The notes beneath the pieces are model-generated. The model did not search any database. It saw nothing but the letters and a program-made list of their open reading frames with translations, and was not told the origin of the DNA. 64,000 nt of DNA from Amaurobius ferox (Eukaryota; Arthropoda; Arachnida; Araneae; Amaurobiidae): NCBI GenBank assembly GCA_951213105.1, contig OX578144.1, positions 81,814,301-81,878,300 on the forward strand, in the 5' to 3' direction. The translations under genes and the position numbers were made by a program. The stretch's first letter is position 1. Each line of letters opens with the position of its first letter. This document shows positions 12,179 to 22,098 of the stretch, one piece after another.

Positions 12179-13004
12179 AAAAATTCTGATGTGGACAGCA
12201 CATGTCTTTCTCTGCAGACTCATATTCGTTCTCTTTATTTATTCAATGATAATTTGAGTTTATCTGCACAACATAAGTATTTTAAATGACATTGAATTTA
12301 CACGTTAAACTTAAATTTGGTTCTCATTTGATAGCTGGACTTATTGTCAAAGGTGGCGTAGCGAAAACGCGAAAAAACTAGAATATCTCAAGAACGGCTA
12401 GTCCTAGAGTAATGGGGTTAGTCTTATTCTTTTTGTTGTCAAAAATCACATATAAAATAGGAATTTAATTGATATAATTGAGCACACGTAGTCTTTTATT
12501 TTTATATATAACGATTTTTGCTGGCCATTTCGCAAAAATAGCCCGTTCCTTTTTCCCGAATCGTAGTAGAATAACCTACAAATGATTTATATACAAAATT
12601 TTGTTAAATTTGGTATATAAATCACTTGTAGATTATTGAAATATTATACACCAAATTTTGTTAAATTTGGTTCATTAGTTTTTAGCTAGAGTGGATAAAG
12701 GCAATTTCTGCGGCCATTTCGCAAAGAAGGCAGATTCTTTTATTACGAATCGTACTATAATCTAATGAACATCAGGATTTCTCACAAAAAACATACCTAC
12801 CAAATTGTATGAAATTCGGTCCATTAGTTTTTCAATTAGAGTGGATGTAATATCCACACAGACACACAGAAACATACACAGATACACCCTTACACACACA
12901 GACGTCTTCCTAAAACTAGTTTTTTCGTGTTCTAGAAGTCCCAAAACGTGTAGATCCTTTGAAAATTCGAGTTCCGATCTTCGGCACGATTCCAATACTT
13001 TGAG
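12179..13004 (+). mobile_element. Family 2 stem-loop element, 3' hairpin lost
   Basis: The 5' end TCTGATGTGGACAGCACATG at 12185 is followed by the subterminal motif variant TCTTTCTCTGCAGAC. The interior has the phrase ATATCTCAAGAACGGCTAGT (12394) and repeated GAATCGTA and GAAATTCGGTCCATTAG segments (12820-12835). A short CA-rich tract at 12857-12900 follows, then the shared 3' block ending CCAATACTTTGAG near 13004. The 3' stem-loop of the complete copy at 35.5 kb is not preserved. No coding capacity. Confidence 0.65.
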
Positions 13005-13049
13005 TACATACACATACACATATATATTATCTGTATATCTAAATTCCGT

Positions 13050-13455
13050 GCCTATGCAATTACAATAGTTGTGATTTTAAATGATCCCTAAACTTTTATT
13101 ATTTCTTCAAGGAAGCCTAATTTTAACATATGCAGAATGCAAATATCTCAAGCGATTGTAAGATGAATTACATAAGAATTGCTGAATTTTTTTCACACAA
13201 AATTATTTAGCTCTGGAGTCTGGAATACAAGTTATATGAATGAAATATTCATTGATTTTGCATAAAGAATCAGATGATTTATATTTCGATACAGTTTTAA
13301 ATATTTAAGTATAATAAATTACTGTAGTACTGTGATAATGTAAAAGATATTACCACTGAATGAATCACATTTTAGAAATTTTTAAATGAAATTACATTTC
13401 AGTTGGAAAGTGTTTCATAATCAATGCTTATGCATGATTGATCTTTCTTGTTTAC
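13050..13455 (-). mobile_element. Family 3 element, 5' half
   Basis: On the minus strand it begins at about 13455 with GATCAATCATGCATAAGCAT and the subterminal GAAACACTTTCCAACTG. This matches the 5' ends at 18225 and 24494. Internal segments with TGTAGTACTGTGATAATG-like words follow in the same order. The 3' half with its hairpin is absent. Confidence 0.6.
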
Positions 13456-13726
13456 TTTTTCTACAGTACATGGTAATGCAAGAGTATAAGGAAATATTGG
13501 AATAGATTCGAAACTCCAGTTTTTGACGAATTTACACGTTTCGAGCACTGCAAGACAGAAATGCACTAATTTTAGTGTAACATCTGTGTGTATGTGCAAT
13601 GTATGTATTCACTTGGTAGGTAAGTTATTTGTGGGTTAAACTGATGAGATTAAATAAATTTTGGTACTATTCGAAATATATATATGAAATTTCATTGAAA
13701 TTGGTGGGATTTTTCCAAGAAATATT

Positions 13727-14455
13727 GGTAAGTGACTCAAATATGAGCACTACACCTAATATGGGCAGGCACTGCTATTCATCAGACACAGATATTCATC
13801 AATTATCTATCTCCGATATTTTAAAAAGACCAACAGAAAAAAGGCTTTAAATTATCGAGCTGTAAGACTGGTGAAATCGCTTGTTCCAGTAAAAAAGGTA
13901 CGCAAGCATAAAACAGCTGGCAAGTCCAAACGAGCAGCTAAACCGAAACCAGCACCCAAGCCTAAACCCAAGACAAATGTAATATCAACTGTTGTAGTTC
14001 AGCTGTCCTGCAGTAGTGTATCCAGCTCAAAAGAGTCCTGCTATTGTGTACTATGTCGTCAAGAAAAACAATTTGATATGATACAGTGTAATACGTGCCG
14101 TGTTTGGGTACATGAAGAATGTTGTAGTCTTACAAGTAAGGAAAATTTTATATGTTAGTATGTACATCTTGTGCCGACTCTGATTAAAGTTTTACGTTGA
14201 TTTAAGGTTTTTTTAGCATAATTTTTAAGGGTGCCCATATTAGGTGCAAAGGTTCCAAATATGGGCATAGGTTCCCAACATGGACACTGTCCATTATTAG
14301 CACCTATCTGATGTTTTTAACTCAATTATCATTTTTTCCCTGTTGCCCCCTGCAAGGAGAATAAATACATCCACCAATTTTCAAATTTTTATCTGATGAA
14401 ACAAACATTATAATAATTAAAATGCTTAGGAGTGCCCATATTTGGGTCACTTACC
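13727..14455 (+). mobile_element. PHD-finger mini-transposon, copy 1
   Basis: A 729-bp element bounded by inverted ends: GGTAAGTGACTCAAATATG at 13727 and, inverted, CATATTTGGGTCACTTACC at 14437-14455. It carries the last ~150 codons of a transposase-like gene, including a PHD finger, then an AT-rich 3' part. A second copy in opposite orientation lies at 42726-43440 with the same ends. The subterminal regions hold repeated exact CArG-type words (13755-13764, 14235-14244, 14255-14264, 14436-14445). Pogo/Tigger-like transposases often end in a PHD finger, so a deletion derivative of such an element is the best guess. The target-site duplication could not be fixed. Confidence 0.7.
13742..14186 (+). 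pseudogene. C-terminal PHD-finger fragment of a transposase-like gene
   Basis: The frame opens at 13742 (MSTTPNMGRHC), breaks near 13850, resumes at about 13871 (SLVPVKKVRKHKTAGKSKR) and breaks again near 14155, just before the final CADSD stop at 14186. A Lys/Pro-rich linker (PKPAPKPKPK) leads into a C4HC3 finger: CVLC, IQCNTC, WVHEEC and a last Cys pair in the shifted frame. PHD fingers bind histone tails or DNA-bound partners; here it would be the tail of a DDE transposase whose catalytic core is missing. The copy at 43 kb keeps a cleaner frame. Two frameshifts show it is not functional. Confidence 0.65.
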
Positions 14456-14514
14456 TTACGTTGAAAATAGGACCCCCCCCACAATCACAGATATAACCCT
14501 AAAATAATAATTTC

Positions 14515-14628
14515 ACGTTCTAGAGTGACTAAAATGTGCAAATCCACTGGAAACTCGAATTCCCGTTTCAGATTCTATTCAAACATTTTACCTATACATC
14601 ACTATGCATGTTAAAGGAAGTAAAATCC
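14515..14628 (+). mobile_element. 3' fragment of a family 2 element
   Basis: The words CACGTTCTAGAGTGACTAAA, GGAAACTCGAATTCCCG and a decayed stem-loop near 14590-14625 follow the order of the family 2 3' end (compare 36170-36284). The rest of the element is not present. Confidence 0.5.
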
Positions 14629-14639
14629 TATAAAATGTC

Positions 14640-15285
14640 TTGCTCCCATTTTGAACTAGAACATAAAAATATTTTCAATTTAATAGAGTATTCCTTTGAC
14701 TTCTAACACTTTCATTTATTGGAGAGCTTCAGGAAAATTCGCTCCTTTGCATTACAATTTTATAAGGTCACTGCGCATTCCCGGAATTTCTAGAATACTG
14801 GAAATAATGTCAAGGCCTCTTTCGCAAAAATTCCTTAGAAAATATCGAGAATAAATTTTATTATGCTAGAAATGCAATTTTATTTAAACATCTCTAAAGT
14901 GCGATATATTTAACGGTGATATTTTTTACATTATCACAGTACTACAGCAATTTATTGTACTCGAAAACCTAAAATTTCATCGAAATATGAATCGTCTGCT
15001 TTTCTATGTAAAATCAATGACTATTTCATTCATATCTTTTATATTTCAGATTCCAGAGCTAAATAATTTTGCGTGAAAATAAAATCAGCAATTCTTTATA
15101 ACTCACAATTTCTTATTTGCTAAAATTCTGCATAAGTTAAAATTAGATTTCGCTGTAGAAATAATCAAAGTTTAGAGGTCATTTAAAATTAAAAATATTG
15201 TAATTGCGTAAGAACGGAATTTAGGTACATAGATAATAAGCAAAAATAAAGCGGTTTTATGACGGATGCAACTCTAAATATAAGT
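14640..15285 (+). mobile_element. Family 3 element, interior only
   Basis: Internal segments AATTTTATTTAAACATCTCT (14878), CGCTGTAGAAATAATCAAAG (15150) and AAAATAAAGCGGTTTTA (15244) follow in the same order as in the family 3 copies at 18.3-18.85 and 24.6-25.26 kb. The 5' terminus and the 3' hairpin are both missing, and a family 1 element begins directly after it. Confidence 0.55.
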
Positions 15286-15288
15286 TTA

Positions 15289-16753
15289 AAAAGTCTGATG
15301 TGGGTAGCACATGACTTTCCTTATATAATGCAATGAATTTACTAGTTTTACAGTCGAAAAATAATGTATAAGATCCTCTGCGCTGTGTTTTTATCATTGA
15401 ACTGTACATTTGGCGATTTCCCGGATGACAACATGTAAAACTATTTCAAAATACTTAATTAACTTATACTTCTCGGAACTCTAAATAAACAATAATCAAT
15501 ATGAATAGCATCCTCAATAAAAGATATAGTCCATATATTAAACTACTTTAATAATTAAATTATCAATTAGGCGTAATTTTCATTAATTTAACGTCATTTT
15601 TGCAATTTTGACGATATTTTTGTCAATCTGCGTCGAAATATCTCTAAGTTGGTAATACTTTGCTAAACTATTCTCTAAGTTTGTCAAATGCATCACAAAG
15701 TGTTACAGACAAAAGGAGACATGAGTATTTCTTGTATATTAGAAGGTATGCATGTCATATGACGGAAATCAGAATTTGCAAGACATTACTTCCCATTTGG
15801 CGTCATTTCTATCAATTTGCCGACATTTTTGTCAATTTAGCAACATTTAAAATAGTCGCCAAGTTGGCGTCGCCTCGAAATTTCTCGCCAAACGTTACGG
15901 AAGGACGGACAGATGGAGAAATGTGTTACTCTTATAATCTACGTTTATATTATTTCCAAGATATTGAACTTTCGTCATCTAGTCGTCATTTTCATTGACT
16001 TAGCGTCATTTCGATCAATTTGGCAATATTTTCGTTAATTTGGCAACATTTAAAAAGTCGCCAAATTGAAGACATTCCGCCGAAATCTCGCCAAGAGTTG
16101 TGGACGGAGAAATAAGTTATTCTTGTAGCAGATAAATGACTATTGGCGTCCAAACACAAAAGTATTACTTAAAGTATCTTTTCTCCTGAATGGACTAGTT
16201 AGATCCACGAGAATGATGTCACCAAATTTATCGCACGATATTACTTATGAAAGGGGAACATATTTCACATAATGTTTTTTTAAATTTTATATGATTTTTT
16301 GATAATTTTTTTTAAAAATGTGCAATATCTCGAGAACGGTTTATGCTAACGTTCTAAAATTTGTGTCAATCGTTTTTTAATGAAAAATTACATAAGAAAT
16401 AACTATTTGCGTAACTTTATAAAAGGTATTGATTTTTTGATGATTTTTTTCAAAATTTCATTCGAATATTTAGGGGGGTTCTGTACTTTCGATTGCATAT
16501 AAAAACAATAGGCTTTCAGTATTCATGGATTGTAATTTTTGTACCAAATTTTGTTCGAATCGGTCTATTCGTTCGTCAGTTATCGTCTCCACAAACTCAC
16601 ACGCACACACACACACACACACACAGACACCATCTAAAAAACGTCTGATTCGTGTTCAGGGATGCTTGAAACGTGCTCTCCCGTCGAAAACTCGAATTCG
16701 AATTTTCGACCCCGTCACAATACTTTTCTTGTATATGTATATAAGGAAAGTAA
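15289..16753 (+). mobile_element. Family 1 stem-loop element, long copy
   Basis: It starts with AAAAAGTCTGATGTGGGTAG and the subterminal ACTTTCCTTATATAATG, and ends in the degenerate hairpin ACTTTTCTTGTATATG/TATATAAGGAAAGT at 16721-16752. The ~20-bp GTCATTTTTGCAATTTTGAC-type unit region is expanded (about 15540-16110), as in the copy at 0.8-2.5 kb. A (CA)n tract lies at 16600-16625. It is the first of two family 1 copies in direct succession (next starts 16789). Confidence 0.65.
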
Positions 16754-16788
16754 AAATCTTTAAATATCACGATTTTTAGACTCTGAAC

Positions 16789-17752
16789 AAAAAAATCTGA
16801 TGTGGACAGCATATGACTTTCCTTATATAATGCAATGAATTTACTACTTTTACAGTAAAAGAAAATAGGTTATTCTTATATTCTTTCCAAGATATTGTCA
16901 TTTCGTCAATTAGTTGTCATTTTCATTGATTTAGCGTCATTTGTATCCATTTGGTGAGATTTTCGTTAATTTGGCAACATTTAAAAGAGTCGCCAAGTTA
17001 GCGACATTTCGTCAAACTCGTCGCCAAAATCTCGCCAAGCGTTATGGACAGAGAAATAATTTACTCCTATAGCAGATTGCTGTTCAAATGCAAATGTATT
17101 AATAAAAGTATCTTTTCTCTTGAATGGAACGAGCTAGATCTACGAGAATGATGTCACCAAATTTATCGCATAATATTACATATGAAAAGTGAACATCATT
17201 GTCAACAGTTAATATTTTATTTTAATTTATGCGATTTTTTTACAAATTGATTTGGAAAATGTGCAGTATCTCGAGAACGGTTCATGTTAGCGTTCTAAAG
17301 TTTAAGTCAATCGCTTTCAAAGAAAAAATTACATAAGAAATGTCTATTTGCGTAGCTTTATTAAAAGTTTTGATTTTTTGATGAATTTTTCAAAATTTCA
17401 CTCGAAAATATAAGGGGATTCTGAATATTTGATTGCGGTTAAAAACAGTAAGCTTCCAGTATTCACGGATTGTAATTTTTGTACCAAATTTCATTTGAAT
17501 CGCTCCATTTCTTCGTGAGATATCGTTTCCACAGACTCACACACACACACACACACACACATACTTTCACACACACACATACTTTCACACACACACACAT
17601 ACTTTCACACACACACACATACACATACACAGACATCACCTCAAAAATGTTTGACTTGTGATCAGAGATTTTTAAAACGTGCTCTCCAGTCGAAAACTCG
17701 AATTCAAATTTTCGACCCCGTTATATACTTTCCTTATATATTATATGTAGAA
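16789..17752 (+). mobile_element. Family 1 stem-loop element, 3' arm missing
   Basis: It starts with AAAAAAATCTGATGTGGACA and the subterminal ACTTTCCTTATATAATG. It has the full internal order, with an expanded CA/TTTCACA-rich tract at 17535-17630. At the end only the first stem arm, ACTTTCCTTATATATTATA, remains; the second arm is replaced by the start of a family 3 fragment. It lies 40 bases after the preceding family 1 copy. Confidence 0.65.
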
Positions 17753-18215
17753 TGACGGAAAATAATAATGGCCATATTTTATTTTGCAATGAGCGAGCCA
17801 CGTGATGTCTTTATATATTATGGCTGTAATTATTATTTCAATTTTTATTTAAAAAGCTACCCAACATATTTTGCTGAAAATTTTTTCCCACATTACATTT
17901 GATAATTTGAATATTCTTTAAAATTATTGAAGAAATATGTGAATTTTAACTTAGCTTAAAAAATGTTTGAAAAATTAGGTCCCGTAGGGTTCAATGTATT
18001 TTATTTTTTCAACCCGGGTTCAATCCGAAACTAATTGGGTGATATAATTCATTCTTATTACTACGATATATCCCACAGACCGTCTCAACAACATACTAAA
18101 ATTTCATTTTGATAAAGCTTTTTTTACGCGCAGTTATGGTTCGAACGGACAGACAGACAAAATGACCCAAGTCATAGCACTTTTCAGCTATGTTGGAAAG
18201 TGTCATAAAAAAAAA
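17753..18215 (+). mobile_element. Family 3 element, 3' half
   Basis: It begins inside family 3 at a phrase with ATGGCCATATTTTATTTTG, passes through TTCAACCCGGGTTCAATCC (18009) and the CGGACAGACAGAC tract (18144), and ends in the hairpin AGCACTTTTC/GAAAGTGTCA at 18175-18205. The paired 5' half is missing; an adjacent, separate family 3 copy starts at 18223. Confidence 0.6.
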
Positions 18216-18222
18216 GAACAAG

Positions 18223-19357
18223 AAGGATCAATCATGCATAAAGCATTGATTATGAAACACTTTCCAACTGAAATGCCATTTTATTTAAACATCTCTAAAA
18301 TGCGATACATTCATCGGAAATATTTTTAAAATTATCATAATACTGCAATAATTTATTATATTTGAAAACTTCATAGAAAACAAATGAACTTTATTCAAAT
18401 GACGTCATCGAAATATAAATCACGTGTATATAAAAGCAGCATTTCATTCATAAACATTTTTCCAATCCCTTCATTCATTACAATACTATAATAATTTATT
18501 TAATTTAAAGACTTAAACCCATGGACGTACAAGTAATTTAATTCTACGCTTAAAACTTCATCGAAAAAATCGTCTGGGTTCTCTGTGTAAAATCAATGAA
18601 TGTTTCATTCATATCAGCTATATTGCAGACTCCATGAGCTAAATAATTTTGAGTTAATGAAATGCAGTAATTCTTAAACAACTCATTCTATATCTTTTGG
18701 TGATTACATTTTCCATAAGTGAAAATTAGGCTTCGTTGTAGAAATAATCAAAGTTTGATAATCATTTAAACTCAAATATATTGTAATTGCGTTGTTTCAG
18801 TATGTAGATGCACAGAATTTAAGCAAAATAAAGCGGTTTTAGGACGGATATAACACTATATATGAATTAAAAAGAACTTTAAAAATCACGATTTTGAGAC
18901 AAGATGGATGCCATATTTTATTTTGAAGTAGGTCATGTGATCTCTCCATATAATGGTCACGTGATCTCTTCATATAAAGGGTGTAATTATTATTTTAATT
19001 TTTATTTAAAAAACTACTGAATATATTTAGCTGAAATTTTCTTTATATATTTTATGGGATAATTTGAATATTTCCTAAAATTGTCGAAGCAATTTGTGAA
19101 TTTTAAATTCGTTTAAAAAATATTTGAAAAATTAGGTCCCATAGTGTTCAATGTATTTCAATTTTTCAACCCGAGTTCAATCCAAAATTGGGTGATGTTA
19201 TTCATTTATATTCCCATAGGTCCCACAGATCGTCTGTACAACATACTAAAATTTCATTTTGATAAAATCATTTTTACGGCAGTTATTGTGTAAACGGACA
19301 GACAGACAGAATGAACAATGTCATAAACACTTTTCAACTATGTTGTAAAATGTTAAA
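18223..19357 (+). mobile_element. Family 3 stem-loop element, near-complete copy
   Basis: The 5' end has GATCAATCATGCATAAAGCA and the subterminal GAAACACTTTCCAACTG (18248-18270). The 3' end is the hairpin AACACTTTTC/GTAAAATGTT at 19325-19356, preceded by a (CAGA)n tract. The interior includes repeated segments with AAACATCTCTAAAATG, a CACGTGATCTCT motif (18958) and the CCCGAGTTCAATCC phrase. At ~1.13 kb it is close to the length of the copy at 24.5 kb. The terminal plan is that of families 1 and 2, with a different motif, ACACTTT. No coding capacity. Confidence 0.65.
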
Positions 19358-19486
19358 AGCTGGTATTTTGCAATAGATACTAAAGTACTTTATTCTTTCT
19401 TGCTATAGCCTTCTTGTAAATGTCTTCACCCCCCGCTAGGGGAAGAGAATGTCACTGCTAACAGCGCCCTATGCATTACTCCATTA

Positions 19487-20139
19487 CAGCAGTTATTCTC
19501 AAACTTTCTATTCGGAGGGAACCCCCTTAAATATTTTGCAAAATCTCGCAGAACCCCAACTGGTTGACACATATTAGCTTCAACAGTAGTAAATTACGAA
19601 ATGGATGTGTAAAGCAGTACCAAGGCTAATATGCAATACTTTTGAAGTAAGGCTAATATGCATTAGGTACTTTTGAAGTAAGGCTAATATGCATTAGGTA
19701 CTTTTGAAGTAAGGCTAATATTCAATACGTACTTTTGTAGTAAGACTAATATGCAATAGGTACTTTTGGAGTAAGGCTAATATACAATAGGTACTTTTGG
19801 AGTAACGCTAATATGCAATAGGTACTTTTGAAGTAAGGCTAATATGCAATAGGTACTTTTAAATTAAACATTATAAGAGAATGTAATGCCTATTTTTATT
19901 TACTTATTACTGCTAGTCTGTTAATATAAATTTGATAAACATTTTCAATTCACATCAGCTTACTGGTTACAAACAGGCAGTATGTTTATAATTTTAACGT
20001 TTTCGTTTCAGTATAATTGTCACGTTGAAAGTTTAACAATTTTAATTTTTTTTACTGAATTCGAAATGGGTGGCAAGCCATACTTTTCAAAATTTTGCGG
20101 AACCCCAGGGTTCCTCGAAACCCAGCTTGGGAATCATTG
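19487..20139. mobile_element. hAT-like MITE with internal minisatellite
   Basis: The left end CAGCAGTTATTCTCAAACTT and the inverted right end CAATGATTCCCAAGCTGG match the imperfect CAGNGGTTCTCAAACT-type ends common in hAT elements. Next to them are matching CGGAGGGAACCCCC and GCGGAACCCCAGGG segments. There is no coding capacity. An 8-bp target-site duplication, expected for hAT, is not clear. The interior is occupied by a 31-bp tandem array (19621-19862). Confidence 0.6.
19621..19862. repeat. 31-bp minisatellite, ~8 units
   Basis: The unit GTAAGGCTAATATGCAATAG plus GTACTTTTGAA repeats about eight times with few substitutions; the first unit is shortened. It lies wholly within the hAT-like MITE, so it probably arose by expansion inside it. 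Confidence 0.9.
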
Positions 20140-20232
20140 GTATTCATGAGTAGACTATGTATCCGAATACGTTCTTTTACAAATATCTTTTTTCGGTTAT
20201 ATTCCATTTTTTCCACATGGAATCATCCATCT

Positions 20233-20692
20233 CAGCGTTTTCAAGACTGTGGGTTATAACCCGCCACAGGGCCACGAAAGCAAAACGCCGAGTCGCCTAA
20301 AATCTTTCGAAAACCTAGGTGTTTTGTTTCTTCACTAAACTTTAAAATACGAGTAAATAACGTGGAATCGGGACTATTGAACAGATAATTCAATTAATCG
20401 AGACGAACAAGACGTCCCGCCTCGTACATCTTTGACAGAATACCAGATGGAATTTTGGCTGTCTTGTTGTCAGAATTTCCCAGTTTTAGTAGAAAAGGCG
20501 ATAACATTTCTAATGCCTTTTATCACGACCTATAAGTGTGAAGCAGGCTTTTCAACACTGATTTTCCTAAAAAATAAATATAGAAACAGATTGGAAACCG
20601 AACAATCGAACAGGATATGAAAAAAAAGTTTTCTTTTTCTTCAAACCTGAAGTTTCTACTTAACAAGAAACAGCATCACACTTCTCAATAAT
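20233..20692 (+). mobile_element. Truncated hAT element relic
   Basis: The left end CAGCGTTTTCAAGACTGTGG resembles the CAGTGTTTTTCAA-type ends of hAT elements of the ZBED5/SCAND3-like branch. After ~200 bases of non-coding or decayed sequence comes the last part of a transposase (20428-20620). The right inverted end is missing; a family 1 element starts at 20693. The retained part therefore looks like an internally deleted and 3'-truncated copy. Confidence 0.5.
20428..20620 (+). pseudogene. hAT transposase C-terminal dimerisation segment (ZBED5-like)
   Basis: The ~62-residue frame contains MEFWLSCCQNFPVLVEKA, then ITFLMPFITTYKCEAGFSTL and a KNKYRNRL tail. In the hAT family this C-terminal block (FWL..., LLPF.TTY.CE.GFS.L...K...R..L) forms the dimerisation region next to the last catalytic residue. 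Only this block remains from a protein normally over 500 residues long. There is no start context and no upstream coding continuity, so it is a dead fragment. Similarity was judged from motif memory, not a search. Confidence 0.65.
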
Positions 20693-21616
20693 AAAAAATC
20701 TGATGTGGGCAACACATGACTTTCCTTATGTAATGCAATGAATTTACTACGTTTACAGTTAAAAAAAATGTTATTCTTATAGTAGATACTTATATTCTTT
20801 CCAAGAAATTGAATTTTCGACAATTAGTCGTCATTTTCATTGATTTAGCGTTATTTTTATCCATTTGGTGAGATTTTCGTTAATTTGGCAGCATTTCAAA
20901 AAGTCGCCAAGTTGGCGACATTCCGCCAAATTCGTCGCCAAAATCTCGCCCAGCGTTATGGACGAAGAAATAAGTTATTCTTACAGCAGATAAATGACTA
21001 TTGGCGTTCAAATACAAACGTATTACTTAAAGTATCTTTTATCATGAATGGAACGAGCTAGATCCACGAGAATGAGTCACCCAATTTATCGCATGGTATT
21101 ACATATGAAAAGTGAACATGTTTCTCGACAGGAAATTTTTTTTTTATTTTATATCACTTTTTGATAATTTTTTTTGAAAAATGTATAATATCTCGAGAAC
21201 GGTTCATGTTAGCGTTGTAAAATTTATGTCAATCATTTTCTAATGAAAAATTACATAAGAAATGTCTATTTGCGTAACTTTATTAACGGTTTTGATTTTT
21301 TAACGATTTTTTCAAAATTTCATTCGAAAATTTAGGGGGGTTCTGAACATTCGATTGCGTATAAAAACAATAGGCTTCCAGTGTTTACGGATTGTGATTT
21401 TTGTACCAAATTTTGTTCGAATCGGGCCATTCGTTCGCCTGTTATCGTCTCCACAGACTCACTGACACCCCACCCCTCACACACAGACATCACTTCAAAA
21501 ATGTTTGATTCGTGATCAGGGATGCTTGAAACGTGCTCTCCCGTCGATAACTCGAATTTGAATTTTCGACCCCGTCACAATACTTTCCTTATACATTATG
21601 TATATAAGGAAAGTAA
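20693..21616 (+). mobile_element. Family 1 stem-loop element, near-complete copy
   Basis: It starts AAAAAATCTGATGTGGGCAA with the subterminal ACTTTCCTTATGTAATG and ends with a clean hairpin at 21581-21615, arms ACTTTCCTTATACA and TATATAAGGAAAGT. The order of internal blocks is the same as at 2958-3891, but the (CA)n tract is short and interrupted (CACCCCACCCCTCACAC). It is inserted into or adjoins the truncated hAT relic. Confidence 0.7.
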
Positions 21617-22098
21617 TTATTTGGTTTTTCTTTGATTTTTTGACATTTTCGTTAAGAGTAAATACTTCTTTATTATATTATATGAAAAGTGTATGGACAT
21701 TAAAATCTGTTTTATTTTACCCATAGCCAGTTTAGGAGATACATATTTTAGTGGGTTACGAAAGAGAAGTATAAAAATTACCGGGACACCGGAAAAAAAG
21801 TTTAGTAAACGGTGATCCGTCTTATAAATACTTGGCTAAAAATTTTACTTTTGTCTCCTTTATTGTTGAGAGCGGTTTCTGCAACAGAACGAATAAATAA
21901 TTACAAAACAGTTGTATCTGCTAGAGTGGTGCAGTGAAACCTGACTAAAAGACCACCTGTACATATGAACTACCTGTATTAAAGGCCAGTTATTTGCGAA
22001 AGAGGTTGATGGGTTACAGACCCATTCCCTCTAAATTTTGGCATATCACTAATTTGATCATATTTCTGCTTCTAATTGTGCTAGAGTTTAGATCTGAA
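21617..22098. other. Unassigned spacer
   Basis: I see no gene or element end. Short open frames only. Confidence 0.4.

Noticed and set aside
19621..19862. CRISPR-like array
   Set aside because: Units are contiguous without unique spacers, and the DNA is eukaryotic.
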